Assembly (NCBI RefSeq): GCF_001557215.1
Contig: NZ_LSJM01000442.1
Coordinates: 1-38,320, forward strand
Source of the DNA: Sphingomonas sp. CCH9-E2
GTDB taxonomy: Bacteria > Pseudomonadota > Alphaproteobacteria > Sphingomonadales > Sphingomonadaceae
DNA: 38,320 nucleotides
Direction of reading: 5' to 3'
Below are positions 1 to 7,958 of this stretch, piece after piece. A model generated the notes under the pieces. That model was not told the DNA's origin. It was given only the letters and a program-made list of their open reading frames with translations, and ran no database searches. How positions within the stretch are numbered: the stretch's first letter is position 1; the number at the start of each line of letters is the position of its first letter. Both the position numbers and the translations under genes were made by a program.

Positions 1-360
1 ATCGCGCTCGGCCGCCGCATCCTGCCGCCCGCCGAAACCGAGGATGTGCAGCGCGACCTGCTGACCAAGCTGTCGGGCCGCCGCCACCATTGCCTGTCGG
101 CGGTGTGCCTGATCGGCCTGGATGGCCGCGCGCGGGTGCGCCTGTCCGACACGGTGGTCGCGTTCAAGCGGCTGAGCGAAGCCGAGATCGACCGTTACAT
201 CGCGTGCGGCGAGGGGCTGGGCAAAGCCGGCGGCTATGCCATCCAGGGCCGTGCCGAGGCGTTCGTCCGCTTCATCTCCGGCACCTATTCGGGCGTAGTC
301 GGCTTGCCGCTCTACGACACCCGCGCGCTGCTGGAGAGCGCTGGCTACAACATTGGCTGA
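1..360 (+). CDS. maf: Maf-family nucleotide pyrophosphatase, 3' part
   Basis: The window opens inside this gene; the reading frame is open from base 1 to the TGA at 358-360 and encodes the last 119 residues. The visible part has the C-terminal half typical of Maf proteins: SGRRHHCLSAVCLI, a threonine- or serine-linked VRLSDTVVAFKRLS segment, the YIACGEGLGKAGGYAIQG block and the GTYSGVVGLPLYDT block. Maf proteins hydrolyse non-canonical or canonical nucleoside triphosphates to monophosphates in the cytoplasm and have been linked to division arrest. The GTG at 46 is internal and is not a likely start. The stop overlaps the TTG start of the next gene by 8 bp, so the two are probably cotranscribed. 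The family is secure; the exact substrate subclass is not. Confidence 0.88.
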   Translation: MALGRRILPPAETEDVQRDLLTKLSGRRHHCLSAVCLIGLDGRARVRLSDTVVAFKRLSEAEIDRYIACGEGLGKAGGYAIQGRAEAFVRFISGTYSGVVGLPLYDTRALLESAGYNIG

Positions 361-1291
361 GTGGCTCTACGAAGCCGGGATCGGCGAGAATCGCGCGGCG
401 CTGGTCGCGCGCGGCACCATCCGCAAGGCGCGGATCGAGCTGCCCGGGCTGCGCGCCGACACGATCGCCGTCGCCAAGCTGATCGACCGCAGCACCGGCA
501 AGGTGATGTTGTCCGATGGCGGCGAGGCACTGTGCGACCCGCTGCCCAAGGGGGTGACGCAGGGCGCGTCCTTCCCCGTCCGCATCGTCCGCGAATCGGT
601 GGCCGAGCGCGGACGGATCAAGCTGCCCAAGGCCGTTCCCGCACCCGACAGCGCGCCCGCACCCGGCCCCGGCCTGCTCACGCGCATCACCGCCACTGGC
701 CTCCCTGTGCGTCACTGCCACGCGCACGAACCCGATGCGCTGGAGGAAGCGGGCTGGTCCGAAGTGCTGGAGGAAGCGCGCACCGGCGAGATCCGCTTTG
801 CCAGCGGCGCGCTGCTGCTGTCGCTCACCCCGGCGATGAACCTGTTCGATGTCGATGGCGGCCCGCCGCTGGGTCCGTTGTCGATCGACGCCGCGCATGC
901 CGTCGCGGCGGCGATGGAGCGGCTCGACATTACCGGATCGGTCGGAGTCGATTTCCCGACGCTCGCCAACAAGAACGAACGCAATGCGGTGGGGGAGGCA
1001 ATCGACGCCGCCCTGCCGCAACCGTTCGAGCGTACCGCGATGAACGGCTTCGGCTTCCTTCAGATCGTCCGGCGCAAGACGCGCATGTCGCTGCCCGAAC
1101 TCATCGCCGCCGATCCCGTCGGCGCGGCACTGCGGGCGGAGCTGCGCCGCCTCGAACGCCTTCCCCCGCCCGCGCCCGATACCCATATCCTCCCCGCGCC
1201 GCTGCTGCGCCGGATCGAGCGTGAGCCCGACTGGATCGCGCAGCTCCACCGCCGCACCGGCGGGCGCACCCGTTTTGTGGAAGCGACATGA
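353..1291 (+). CDS. Short RNase E/G-like ribonuclease
   Basis: This 312-residue protein starts at a TTG that overlaps the 3' end of maf. Residues 1-95 look like an S1/OB-type RNA-binding region. The later part holds two short motifs resembling the RNase E/G catalytic core: NLFDVDGG near residue 164, which matches the family's first catalytic Asp block (AIDVNSG-like), and VGVDFPTLANKNER near residue 200, which matches the second Asp block. It is far shorter than RNase G (about 490 residues). It lacks the Zn-link cysteines and the C-terminal small domain. It lies between maf and yacG with an 8-bp overlap on one side and a 4-bp ATGA overlap on the other, so translation is probably coupled. An RNA-processing role is inferred; activity has to be shown because the core is abbreviated. 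Confidence 0.75.
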   Translation: MAEWLYEAGIGENRAALVARGTIRKARIELPGLRADTIAVAKLIDRSTGKVMLSDGGEALCDPLPKGVTQGASFPVRIVRESVAERGRIKLPKAVPAPDSAPAPGPGLLTRITATGLPVRHCHAHEPDALEEAGWSEVLEEARTGEIRFASGALLLSLTPAMNLFDVDGGPPLGPLSIDAAHAVAAAMERLDITGSVGVDFPTLANKNERNAVGEAIDAALPQPFERTAMNGFGFLQIVRRKTRMSLPELIAADPVGAALRAELRRLERLPPPAPDTHILPAPLLRRIEREPDWIAQLHRRTGGRTRFVEAT

Positions 1292-1470
1292 AAGCAATCT
1301 GCCCGATCTGCGGCGCCAAGCCCGCGCCTGAATTCAAGCCGTTCTGCAGCCGTGGCTGCAAGGACCGCGACCTGCTGCAATGGCTCGGCGAAGGCTATCG
1401 CATCCCCGGTCGCCCGGCCGATCCGGAAGAATTGCAAAGCGGGCTAGACAGCGGCCAACCCCGCGACTAA
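1288..1470 (+). CDS. yacG: YacG, zinc-finger DNA gyrase inhibitor
   Basis: This 60-residue protein has the YacG zinc-binding signature: CPICG at residues 5-9 followed by FCSRGCKDRDLLQWL at residues 19-33, giving the C-x2-C-x(n)-C-x3-C ligand set. The WLGEGYRIPG stretch is also family-typical. YacG binds GyrB and inhibits DNA gyrase in E. coli; it is cytoplasmic. The ATG overlaps the stop codon of the RNase E/G-like gene (ATGA), which supports this start and a shared transcript. The acidic tail after residue 40 is short, as usual. It is followed by tRNA-Phe 19 bp downstream. Confidence 0.92.
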   Translation: MKAICPICGAKPAPEFKPFCSRGCKDRDLLQWLGEGYRIPGRPADPEELQSGLDSGQPRD

Positions 1471-1489
1471 GAGCGCGCCTTCATCCCGT

Positions 1490-1565
1490 GCCCGGGTAGC
1501 TCAGTTGGTAGAGCATGCGACTGAAAATCGCAGTGTCGGCGGTTCGACTCCGTCCCCGGGCACCA
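1490..1565 (+). tRNA. tRNA-Phe (GAA anticodon)
   Basis: A complete 76-nt cloverleaf is present. The acceptor stem GCCCGGG (1490-1496) pairs with CCCGGGC (1555-1561), followed by discriminator A and an encoded CCA at 1563-1565. The D-arm contains GCTCAGTTGGTAGAGC. The anticodon stem TGCGA/TCGCA encloses CTGAAAA, giving anticodon GAA at 1523-1525. The T-arm carries GGTTCGACTCC. It reads Phe codons TTT and TTC. There is no intron. Confidence 0.98.
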
Positions 1566-1587
1566 CTTCATCCCAGCGCAAATCACC

Positions 1588-2052
1588 TCACACCGGCAGC
1601 GCCGTGGTCGACTTGATCTCCGACAGCGCGACGGTCGAGTTGATTTCCTGAACCCCCGGCAGCCGCGAGAGTTTTTCGAAGAAAAATTGCTCATAGGCTT
1701 CGATATCGGCCGCCACCACGCGCAGCATGAAATCGACCGTGCCCATCAGGACATAGCATTCCAGCACCTCGGGCAGCTCGTGGATCGATGCGGCGAATTC
1801 GTCGAGATTGGCGCGGCCATGTGCGTTGAGCTTGACCAGCGCGAACACCTGCGCACGCAGCCCGATCTTGCGCCGGTCGAGCAGCGCGACACGGCGCTTG
1901 ATATAGCCTTCGCGCTCCAGCCGGTCGATCCGGCGCCAGCAGGGTGAGGCGGACAGCCCCACCGCTTCGGCGACCGCAGCGGTCGACAGCGAAGCATCGT
2001 CCTGCAGCGCGCGGAGAATGCGGCGGTCGTAGGCGTCGAGCGGTTCCGGCAT
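1588..2052 (-). CDS. Lrp/AsnC-family transcriptional regulator
   Basis: This 154-residue protein has the standard Lrp layout. An N-terminal winged HTH spans about residues 6-60 (DAYDRRILRALQDDASLS, then AVAEAVGLSASPCWRRIDRLEREGYI). A C-terminal RAM/ligand-sensing domain spans about residues 67-145, with the usual ECYVLMGTVDFMLRVVAAD motif. The family binds amino acids and forms octamers or dimers that bend DNA. It is divergent from an amino-acid dehydrogenase gene, with a 129-bp gap that holds a palindrome. It therefore probably controls that gene in response to a branched-chain or aromatic amino acid, which is inference. The ATG at 2052 gives a full-length family member. Confidence 0.92.
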   Translation of the reverse strand: MPEPLDAYDRRILRALQDDASLSTAAVAEAVGLSASPCWRRIDRLEREGYIKRRVALLDRRKIGLRAQVFALVKLNAHGRANLDEFAASIHELPEVLECYVLMGTVDFMLRVVAADIEAYEQFFFEKLSRLPGVQEINSTVALSEIKSTTALPV

Positions 2053-2094
2053 GATTTAACCTCTGAACGGACGGAATTGGGTTAATTCTATCCT

Positions 2095-2118
2095 GATAAT
2101 CGCATATGTGCGAATCAT
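2095..2118. promoter_or_regulatory. Probable Lrp-type operator between divergent genes
   Basis: The Lrp-LeuDH intergenic region contains the near-palindrome AATCGCATATGTGCGAAT at 2098-2115 in an AT-rich setting unlike the flanking coding DNA. Lrp/AsnC proteins bind loosely conserved inverted repeats with A/T-rich centres, so this is a plausible autoregulatory and divergent control site. Only one copy is seen. Confidence 0.45.
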
Positions 2119-2181
2119 TAGGTCAGAAATTGCCGGTATCACCGGTTACGATTGCGGTGCTTGCGATCAAGGTGATGTCCG

Positions 2182-3240
2182 ATGCCCGATTCCTCCGCCC
2201 CCGTCCCGCCCGAAGAGGTGCTGCGTCTCGATGACCCGCAATCGGGGCTGTCGGGCGTGATCGTGGTGCATTCGACTGCGCTCGGCCCGGCGGCGGGTGG
2301 GTGCCGCTTTCATCGCTACGCCAGTGACACGGACGCCGTTGCCGATGCGCTGCGGCTGGCGGAGGGGATGAGTTACAAGAACGCATTGGCGGGCCTGCCG
2401 CTCGGCGGGGGGAAGGCGGTGATCCGGATGCCCGATGGCCCGTTCGACCGCGCCGCGCTGTTCCGCGCGTTCGGTCGCGCGGTGGCGTCGCTGGGCGGGC
2501 GCTATGTCACCGCCGAGGATGTCGGCACCAGCGTGGCCGATATGGAATATGTCGCCGATAGCACGCGGCATGTCGCCGGGCTGCCGACCGCGCCCGGTGC
2601 GCCGGGCGGCGATCCCTCGCCCTGGACTGCGCTTGGGGTGCTGCGATCGATGGAGGTGGCGGTGCAGCGGCATCTTGGCGCGTCGCTCGCGGATGTGACG
2701 GTCGCGGTGCAGGGGCTTGGCCATGTCGGTTTTGCGTTGTGCGAACTGCTCCACGAAGCCGGAGCGCGGCTGTTCGTCGCCGAGCCGCGGATCGAGGTCG
2801 CGGCCGAGGCGGCCCGCCGATTCGGGGCGCGCGTCATGGAGCCGGACGAACTGCTGACCGCACCGGCCGAGGTGCTGGCACCCTGCGCGCTCGGCGGCGT
2901 GATCGATGCTGCATCGGTGCAGCAGCTCGGCGCGGCAGTGGTGTGCGGCGCGGCGAACAACCAGCTGGCGGCCCCTGCAGCGGGCGATGCGCTGCGCGCG
3001 CGCGGCATTCTGTATGCGCCCGATTATGTCGTGAATGCCGGCGGCATCATCAACGTCGCAGCCGAGCATCTCGGCTGGAGCGTGGCCGAGGCGCGGAGCC
3101 GGGTCGAGGCAACCGGCGCGCGGCTCACGGCGGTACTCGACCATGCTGCAGCGGAGCGGATCGCGCCGCATGTCGCCGCCGACCGGCTCGCCCGCGGGGC
3201 GATCGGCCGAGCGCAGCGCCAGCCTGTCCTTGCCGCCTGA
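2182..3240 (+). CDS. Glu/Leu/Phe/Val dehydrogenase (leucine dehydrogenase-like)
   Basis: This 352-residue enzyme of the ELFV dehydrogenase family oxidatively deaminates a branched-chain or aromatic L-amino acid to its 2-oxo acid with NAD+. Visible motifs are GPAAGGCR (residues 35-42, substrate loop), EGMSYKNALAGLPLGGGKA with Lys66 and the catalytic Lys78 (the pair equivalent to LeuDH Lys68/Lys80), AEDVGT near residue 111 with the catalytic Asp113, and the Rossmann GLGHVG near residues 178-183. The protein has leucine dehydrogenase length rather than glutamate dehydrogenase length (about 450). The divergent Lrp gene and the ACT-like gene 1 bp downstream fit an amino-acid-controlled catabolic unit. 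Leu versus Phe/Val specificity cannot be settled from sequence. Confidence 0.9.
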   Translation: MPDSSAPVPPEEVLRLDDPQSGLSGVIVVHSTALGPAAGGCRFHRYASDTDAVADALRLAEGMSYKNALAGLPLGGGKAVIRMPDGPFDRAALFRAFGRAVASLGGRYVTAEDVGTSVADMEYVADSTRHVAGLPTAPGAPGGDPSPWTALGVLRSMEVAVQRHLGASLADVTVAVQGLGHVGFALCELLHEAGARLFVAEPRIEVAAEAARRFGARVMEPDELLTAPAEVLAPCALGGVIDAASVQQLGAAVVCGAANNQLAAPAAGDALRARGILYAPDYVVNAGGIINVAAEHLGWSVAEARSRVEATGARLTAVLDHAAAERIAPHVAADRLARGAIGRAQRQPVLAA

Positions 3241-3241
3241 C

Positions 3242-3496
3242 ATGGACTCCGGCTCCGGGACCGGCACCGCAACCTTTGTCGTGACCGCCGCGCGTTGCCC
3301 GCAAGTGCTGTGCCGCCTGCTCGGCCTGTTCGCCCAACAGGATCGGGTGATCGATTCGCTGTCGGTGGAGGCGCGCCCGCGCGGCTATCGCGCCGAGTTC
3401 GTGGTGGCGGGCATCGACCCGCACCGCGCCACCATCATCGCACACAAGATGCGCGCGATCGTCAGCGTGCGGACGGCCCGCCTGCGCCTGCACTGA
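3242..3496 (+). CDS. Small ACT-like domain protein
   Basis: The ATG lies 1 bp after the dehydrogenase stop and the frame encodes 84 residues. The sequence TATFVVTAARCPQVLCRLLGLFAQQDRVIDSLSVEAR, followed by a strand and a helix-strand ending in IVSVRTARLRLH, has the beta-alpha-beta-beta-alpha-beta rhythm of an ACT domain. It resembles the small regulatory subunit of acetolactate synthase (IlvM/IlvN type). No catalytic domain is attached. An amino-acid-binding regulatory or chaperone-like role for the neighbouring dehydrogenase is inferred from position. A longer in-frame extension to 3035 overlaps the dehydrogenase and is unlikely. Confidence 0.6.
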   Translation: MDSGSGTGTATFVVTAARCPQVLCRLLGLFAQQDRVIDSLSVEARPRGYRAEFVVAGIDPHRATIIAHKMRAIVSVRTARLRLH

Positions 3497-3533
3497 GCGC
3501 AACGCGGCACCCTGTGCGGCACGCGCTCTTGAT

Positions 3534-3577
3534 TTGACAATTCTCCAAATAGGATCATGTTCGTCGGATCAGGACGA
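3534..3577 (+). promoter_or_regulatory. Promoter with paired operators, serine hydrolase gene
   Basis: A consensus -35 TTGACA lies at 3534-3539. One base later comes operator copy 1, TTCTCCAAATAGGATCA (3541-3557), which would fill the -35/-10 spacer. Copy 2, TCGTCGGATCAGGACGA (3561-3577), has TCGTC/GACGA arms. The centres are 20 bp apart. The same arrangement recurs at 5679-5721, 22141-22182 and 22287-22323. The -10 element is weak. Repression by the XRE-cupin protein encoded at 13017-13688 is an inference. Confidence 0.6.
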
Positions 3578-3636
3578 TTCACTCGCTTCGCGCACCGCGC
3601 GCCCGGGCAGGATCGCACAGCCCAGGGAAGGGGAAG

Positions 3637-5619
3637 ATGATGGTCGTGTGGACGCACAAGGTCAAACTGGCGGTGGCGGCGCTGCTCGCGCTCACCGTCG
3701 CGATACCCGCTTCAACCCAGCAGGCGCCGCTCGTGCCTCAGCCCGCGGCGGTGGCCGCGCCGGCCGTGCCGCCCGCCACCCCGGCCGGGCTGGACAAGCT
3801 GACCAAGACCGATGTCGATGCGTGGCTCGACGGCTATATGCCCTATGCCCTGGCGCGCGGCGACATTGCCGGTGCCGTGGTCGTGGTGGTCAAGGACGGC
3901 GCGGTCGTGACGCAGCGCGGCTTTGGCTATGCCGATGTCGCCAAGCGCGCGCCGGTCGATCCCGCAACGACGCTGTTCCGGCCCGGTTCGACCTCGAAAC
4001 TCTTCACCTGGACGGCGGTGATGCAGCAGGTGGAGGCGGGCAAGATCGACCTCGACGCCGACATCAACACCTATCTCGACTTCAAGATTCCACCCTATGG
4101 CGACAAGCCGATCACGATGCGCCACCTGATGACGCATACCGCGGGGTTCGAGGAGATCATCAAGGGGCTGCTGGCGTTCGACATCCAGCTCAAGCCGCTG
4201 GGCGACATTCTGAAGGAGCGGATCCCGGAGCGGATCTACGCCCCCGGCACGACGCCGGCCTATTCCAACTATGCGACCGCGCTGGCCGGCTACATCGTCG
4301 AGCGCGTGTCGGGGCAGTCGTTCGACACCTATGTCGAGCGCAATATCTTCGACCGGCTGGGCATGCGCTATGCCAGCTTCCGCCAGCCACTTCCCGCCAA
4401 GCTCAAGCCGTTCATGTCGCAGGGCTATGAACTGGGTTCGGGCAAGGCGCAGCGGTTCGAGATCATCGGCATGGCGCCGGCCGGCGCGATGTCGGCGAGC
4501 GGGGCGGACATGGCGAAGTTCATGCTGGCGTTCCTCGATCAGGGTGGCCCGCTGCTCAAGCCAGCGACCACGGCCCAAATGCTCAAGGCGCAGAACTTCA
4601 GCGTCAAGGGCGCCAACCAGATGGCGCTGGGCTTCTATGAGGACTGGATCAACGGTCGCCGCGCGGTGGGCCATGGCGGCGACACCGTCTATTTCCACAC
4701 CGACCTCAAGATCTTCCCGGCGGAAAAAGTCGGCATCTTCATTTCGGTCAACAGCCAGGGTGGGGGCGGGGCACCCGGAGCGGTGCGCACCGCGCTGGTC
4801 GAGGGGTTTGCCGACCGTTACCTGCCTGCCGCCAACACGCCGCCGGTCGAGCTGGCAACCGCAAAGGAGCATGCCAAGCTGCTCACCGGCAGCTGGACCA
4901 ACAGCCGCCGCGTCGCATCGAGCTTCGCGTCGTTCGTCTATCTGCTCGGCGAAGAGAAGATCGGCCTCGACGAAGACGGCCGCCCCCTGGTCAGCGGCAT
5001 TCCCTCGCTCGGCGGTGCGCCGCGCAAATGGATCGAGGTCGAACCGTTCGTGTGGCAGGACGCCTATGGCAAGGAACGCCTCGTTGCCGAAGTACGTGAC
5101 GGGCAGATCGTCCGCTGGACCTTCGGCATGGCCTCGCCTTTCATGGTGTGGGACCGCACCCCCTGGTACGCCAGCGGCGCGTGGCTGATCCCGGCGTTGC
5201 TGTTCGCGCTTGCCGTCATCCTGATCACCGCACTCGGCTGGCCGATCGGCTGGATCGCGCGCCGCCGCTATGGCGCGCAGCTTGCGCTGACCGGCCCGGC
5301 GCGTACCGCCTATCGCGTGGTGCGTGGCCTGGCATGGCTGGTGATCGCGGTGCTGGTCGGCTGGCTGATCGTGGTCATGGGGATCGAGAATTTCGACGGC
5401 CATGGCAAGAATGACTGGCTGATCCTGACGCTTCAGGTCGTTGGCACGCTTGCCTATTTTGGCCTGCTCGCCGGGTCGGTGTGGAACCTGCTGCTGGCGT
5501 TTAAGGAGCGGCGTGGCTGGTTCTCGAAACTCTGGTCGGTCCTGCTCGTCCTTGGCGCCTTCGTCGTCCTGTGGGTGGCGCTGGTGTTCAAGCTGGTGAG
5601 CTTCGGTACGGGATATTGA
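3637..5619 (+). CDS. Membrane-anchored serine hydrolase (class C beta-lactamase fold)
   Basis: This 660-residue protein has an N-terminal signal/anchor (about residues 8-27) and a beta-lactamase/PBP4*-type domain (about 52-390). The catalytic set is S118-T-S-K121, Y209-S-N211 and H346-G-G348 (the KTG equivalent). A mixed C-terminal region follows, then four predicted membrane helices at about 513-540, 560-585, 600-626 and 632-656. This fold includes D-aminopeptidases, D,D-carboxypeptidases, esterases and beta-lactamases. In this locus a D-peptide or D-amide hydrolase exposed to the periplasm is the best guess. It is clearly paralogous to the serine hydrolase at 18377-19858 (shared FRPGST-K-FTW and QQVEAGK-DLDAD-NTYLDF blocks), which lacks the membrane tail. 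A GGGAAGGGGAAG ribosome site precedes the ATG at 3637; ATG 3640 is equally possible. Confidence 0.85.
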   Translation: MMVVWTHKVKLAVAALLALTVAIPASTQQAPLVPQPAAVAAPAVPPATPAGLDKLTKTDVDAWLDGYMPYALARGDIAGAVVVVVKDGAVVTQRGFGYADVAKRAPVDPATTLFRPGSTSKLFTWTAVMQQVEAGKIDLDADINTYLDFKIPPYGDKPITMRHLMTHTAGFEEIIKGLLAFDIQLKPLGDILKERIPERIYAPGTTPAYSNYATALAGYIVERVSGQSFDTYVERNIFDRLGMRYASFRQPLPAKLKPFMSQGYELGSGKAQRFEIIGMAPAGAMSASGADMAKFMLAFLDQGGPLLKPATTAQMLKAQNFSVKGANQMALGFYEDWINGRRAVGHGGDTVYFHTDLKIFPAEKVGIFISVNSQGGGGAPGAVRTALVEGFADRYLPAANTPPVELATAKEHAKLLTGSWTNSRRVASSFASFVYLLGEEKIGLDEDGRPLVSGIPSLGGAPRKWIEVEPFVWQDAYGKERLVAEVRDGQIVRWTFGMASPFMVWDRTPWYASGAWLIPALLFALAVILITALGWPIGWIARRRYGAQLALTGPARTAYRVVRGLAWLVIAVLVGWLIVVMGIENFDGHGKNDWLILTLQVVGTLAYFGLLAGSVWNLLLAFKERRGWFSKLWSVLLVLGAFVVLWVALVFKLVSFGTGY

Positions 5620-5678
5620 GGTTCCCCGCGGGTCGGGTGTCGGTCGCATGACCGGCATCCGGCCCTACCAAATCAAGA

Positions 5679-5721
5679 TTGACAATTGTCTAAATAGGAC
5701 AACATTCTCTTAATCAGAGAA
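5679..5721 (+). promoter_or_regulatory. Promoter with paired operators, TonB receptor gene
   Basis: TTGACA at 5679-5684 is followed after one base by TTGTCTAAATAGGACAA (5686-5702), the best copy of the locus palindrome (TTGTC/GACAA arms). A second palindrome, TTCTCTTAATCAGAGAA (5705-5721), follows with its centre 19 bp away. Its position over the core promoter suggests repression. It gives the receptor gene its own promoter downstream of the serine hydrolase. Confidence 0.65.
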
Positions 5722-5772
5722 AGACCGCGCGCCGGAATGCCGACGTGACAGGCAGATTCAGGGAGACTTCAC

Positions 5773-7947
5773 ATGACACGGCATGCAATTCCGACCCGTA
5801 TCGTCCTGTCCCTCTCGACCGCGGCCACCGCGTTGATGCTGCCGGTATCGGCCTTCGCGCAGGACGGCGTCACCATGGACCGCGACGAGATCGTCGTCAC
5901 CGCACAAAAGCGGACCGAGCGGATCCAGGACGTGCCGATTTCGATCACCGTCGTCAGCGGCCAGGCCATGCAGCAGAGCGGCGCGTCGCAGCTGTCGGAC
6001 TATGCCGCGTCGATCCCGGGGCTTCAGGTCGACAATGCCGGATCGCCCGGCCGCTCGACGCTGACGCTGCGCGGTGTCGCGCCGATCGGGCCGAGCGCGA
6101 CCGTCGGCCTGTATCTCGACGATGCCCCGATCGGGTCGAGCGGCATCTACAACCGTTCGCAGACCTTCACGCTCGACCTGATGCCCTATGATATCGAGCG
6201 GCTGGAAGTGCTGCGCGGGCCGCAGGGCACGCTCTATGGTGCCAGCTCGATCGGCGGCCTGCTCAAATATGTCACGGTTCAGCCGAACCTGAAGGACCTG
6301 AAGGTTCGTGGCGGCGCCGAAGTGTTCACCGTGGCGCATGGCGATGGTGTGGGCTGGGCGGCCAACGCGATGGTCAATGTGCCGCTGGTCACCGACCAGC
6401 TGGCGGTCAGCGCCAGCTATGCGCGGCGCGAAACGCCGGGCTATGTCGACAATATCCAGACCGGCGAGGAAGACGTTAACGACGCGGTCCAGCAGGGGGG
6501 ACGGGTGGCGCTGTTGTGGCAGCCTGATCCCGCGCTCACGATCAAGTTGAGCGGCGTGTGGCAGTCGGTGGATTCGGACAATGTCAGCCTCGTCTACGAA
6601 GGCATGGGCAACACCCCGATCGCGCCCGGGGCCGGGTTCCTCAACACCAATACCCAGCTGGCCGAGCCGTTCACCAGCGACTTCCAATTCTATTCGGCTT
6701 CGATCGGCTATGATCTGGGCTTTGCCGAACTCAGCTCGACGACGTCGTACAGCAAGCTCGAAATCCTCGAAGTGACCGATGCCAGCCGCGTGTTTGGCGG
6801 CATCTTCGGCGGCTTTGCCCCCTATCCGGCGACGCTCGAGCAGAAGAAGTGGACGCAGGAGCTGCGCCTCACCTCGGCGCCCAGCACCAGCTTTGAATGG
6901 ATGGTCGGCTTTTTCTATACCGACGAAGACAACACCCACAGCCAGGTGGTGCGCGCTCTCGATGCGAACGGCGCGCCGCTTGCGGGCTTTGACCCGTTCG
7001 CCGTGGTCGGCCTGCCCAACACGTACAAGGAATATGCGGTCTTCGGTAACGCGACCTGGAAGATCAGCGAGAAGTTCCACCTGACCGGCGGGCTGCGCTG
7101 GGCGCGCAACGACCAGACCTTTACCCAGTCGACCGCGATCCCGCTGCTCGGCCTCAATGCCAGCGGCGACGGCGAATCGTCGGAAGAGATTGTCACCTAC
7201 AGCGTCAGCCCGCAATTCAACCTGAGCCGGGACGCGATGATCTACGCCCGCGTCGCCAGCGGCTACAAGCCGGGCGGACCGAACGTCGCGCTGCCGGGCT
7301 TCCCCGCCACCGTCGGGGCAGAGCGGGTGACGAGCTATGAGGCCGGCGTGAAGGCCAGCTTCCTCGACCGCGCGGTCAGCGTGGACGCCGCGGTGTTCAT
7401 GCTCGACTGGGACAATCTCCAGACCGCAGCCTCCTTTGCTGCAGGGATCAGCGGCCTCGTCAACGCGGGCAAGGCACGCAGCGCCGGGGTCGAGGCATCG
7501 CTGTCGATCACGCCGACCGCCGGGTTCAATGTCGGGGCGAACTTTGCCTATACCGACGCGAAATGCACCGAAACCACCGCTTCGTGCACCGATGGTGACC
7601 GGTTGCCGAGCGTGCCCAAGGTCTCTGCCGCACTTACGGCCGATTATCGCTTTGCCGTCGGCGGTGCTGCGGAAGCGCGGCTGGGTGGCGCGTTCCGGAT
7701 TGTCGGGGACCGTATTTCCGACATCGAAAGCTCCGCGCTTTCGGTGCCGATCGACGGCTATTCCGCGCTCGACCTCAACGCGGCGGTGACGTTCAACGAC
7801 AAATGGACGCTGCGCGCCTATGCCCGCAACGTCACCGATGCGCAGGGGCGGATCACCAGCAACGTCGCGACCACCAATCCCGGCTTCCTGTCGACCGTGC
7901 CGCTGCAACCCCGCACACTGGGTCTCGCCATCGACCTGTCCTTCTGA
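5773..7947 (+). CDS. TonB-dependent outer-membrane receptor
   Basis: This 724-residue receptor has a signal peptide (residues 1-29, ending in AFAQ) and a TonB box-like DEIVVTAQKR near residue 37. A plug domain (about 45-160) follows with VPISITVV, LTLRGVAP and RGPQGTLYGASSIGGLLKY motifs. A 22-strand barrel ends in a terminal phenylalanine (LGLAIDLSF), as needed for BAM recognition. It would take up a substrate too large for porins, energised by TonB-ExbBD. It sits 11 bp upstream of dgcN and is probably cotranscribed with it through to the dipeptidase gene. That context points to peptides or N-acyl amino acids rather than iron or sugar; this is inference. The start is supported by GGGAGA 8 bp upstream. 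Confidence 0.93.
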   Translation: MTRHAIPTRIVLSLSTAATALMLPVSAFAQDGVTMDRDEIVVTAQKRTERIQDVPISITVVSGQAMQQSGASQLSDYAASIPGLQVDNAGSPGRSTLTLRGVAPIGPSATVGLYLDDAPIGSSGIYNRSQTFTLDLMPYDIERLEVLRGPQGTLYGASSIGGLLKYVTVQPNLKDLKVRGGAEVFTVAHGDGVGWAANAMVNVPLVTDQLAVSASYARRETPGYVDNIQTGEEDVNDAVQQGGRVALLWQPDPALTIKLSGVWQSVDSDNVSLVYEGMGNTPIAPGAGFLNTNTQLAEPFTSDFQFYSASIGYDLGFAELSSTTSYSKLEILEVTDASRVFGGIFGGFAPYPATLEQKKWTQELRLTSAPSTSFEWMVGFFYTDEDNTHSQVVRALDANGAPLAGFDPFAVVGLPNTYKEYAVFGNATWKISEKFHLTGGLRWARNDQTFTQSTAIPLLGLNASGDGESSEEIVTYSVSPQFNLSRDAMIYARVASGYKPGGPNVALPGFPATVGAERVTSYEAGVKASFLDRAVSVDAAVFMLDWDNLQTAASFAAGISGLVNAGKARSAGVEASLSITPTAGFNVGANFAYTDAKCTETTASCTDGDRLPSVPKVSAALTADYRFAVGGAAEARLGGAFRIVGDRISDIESSALSVPIDGYSALDLNAAVTFNDKWTLRAYARNVTDAQGRITSNVATTNPGFLSTVPLQPRTLGLAIDLSF

Positions 7948-7958
7948 TCGCGCCGGCC

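Noticed and set aside
3712..5658. Long minus-strand open frame opposite the serine hydrolase, 648 residues
   Set aside because: High-GC shadow frame: low-complexity Arg/Asp/His-rich product, no domain motif, while the plus strand has a complete hydrolase. The same applies to the long antisense frames at 5758-7908, 22265-24799, 26207-27853, 28531-30186, 30495-32387 and 33877-36702.
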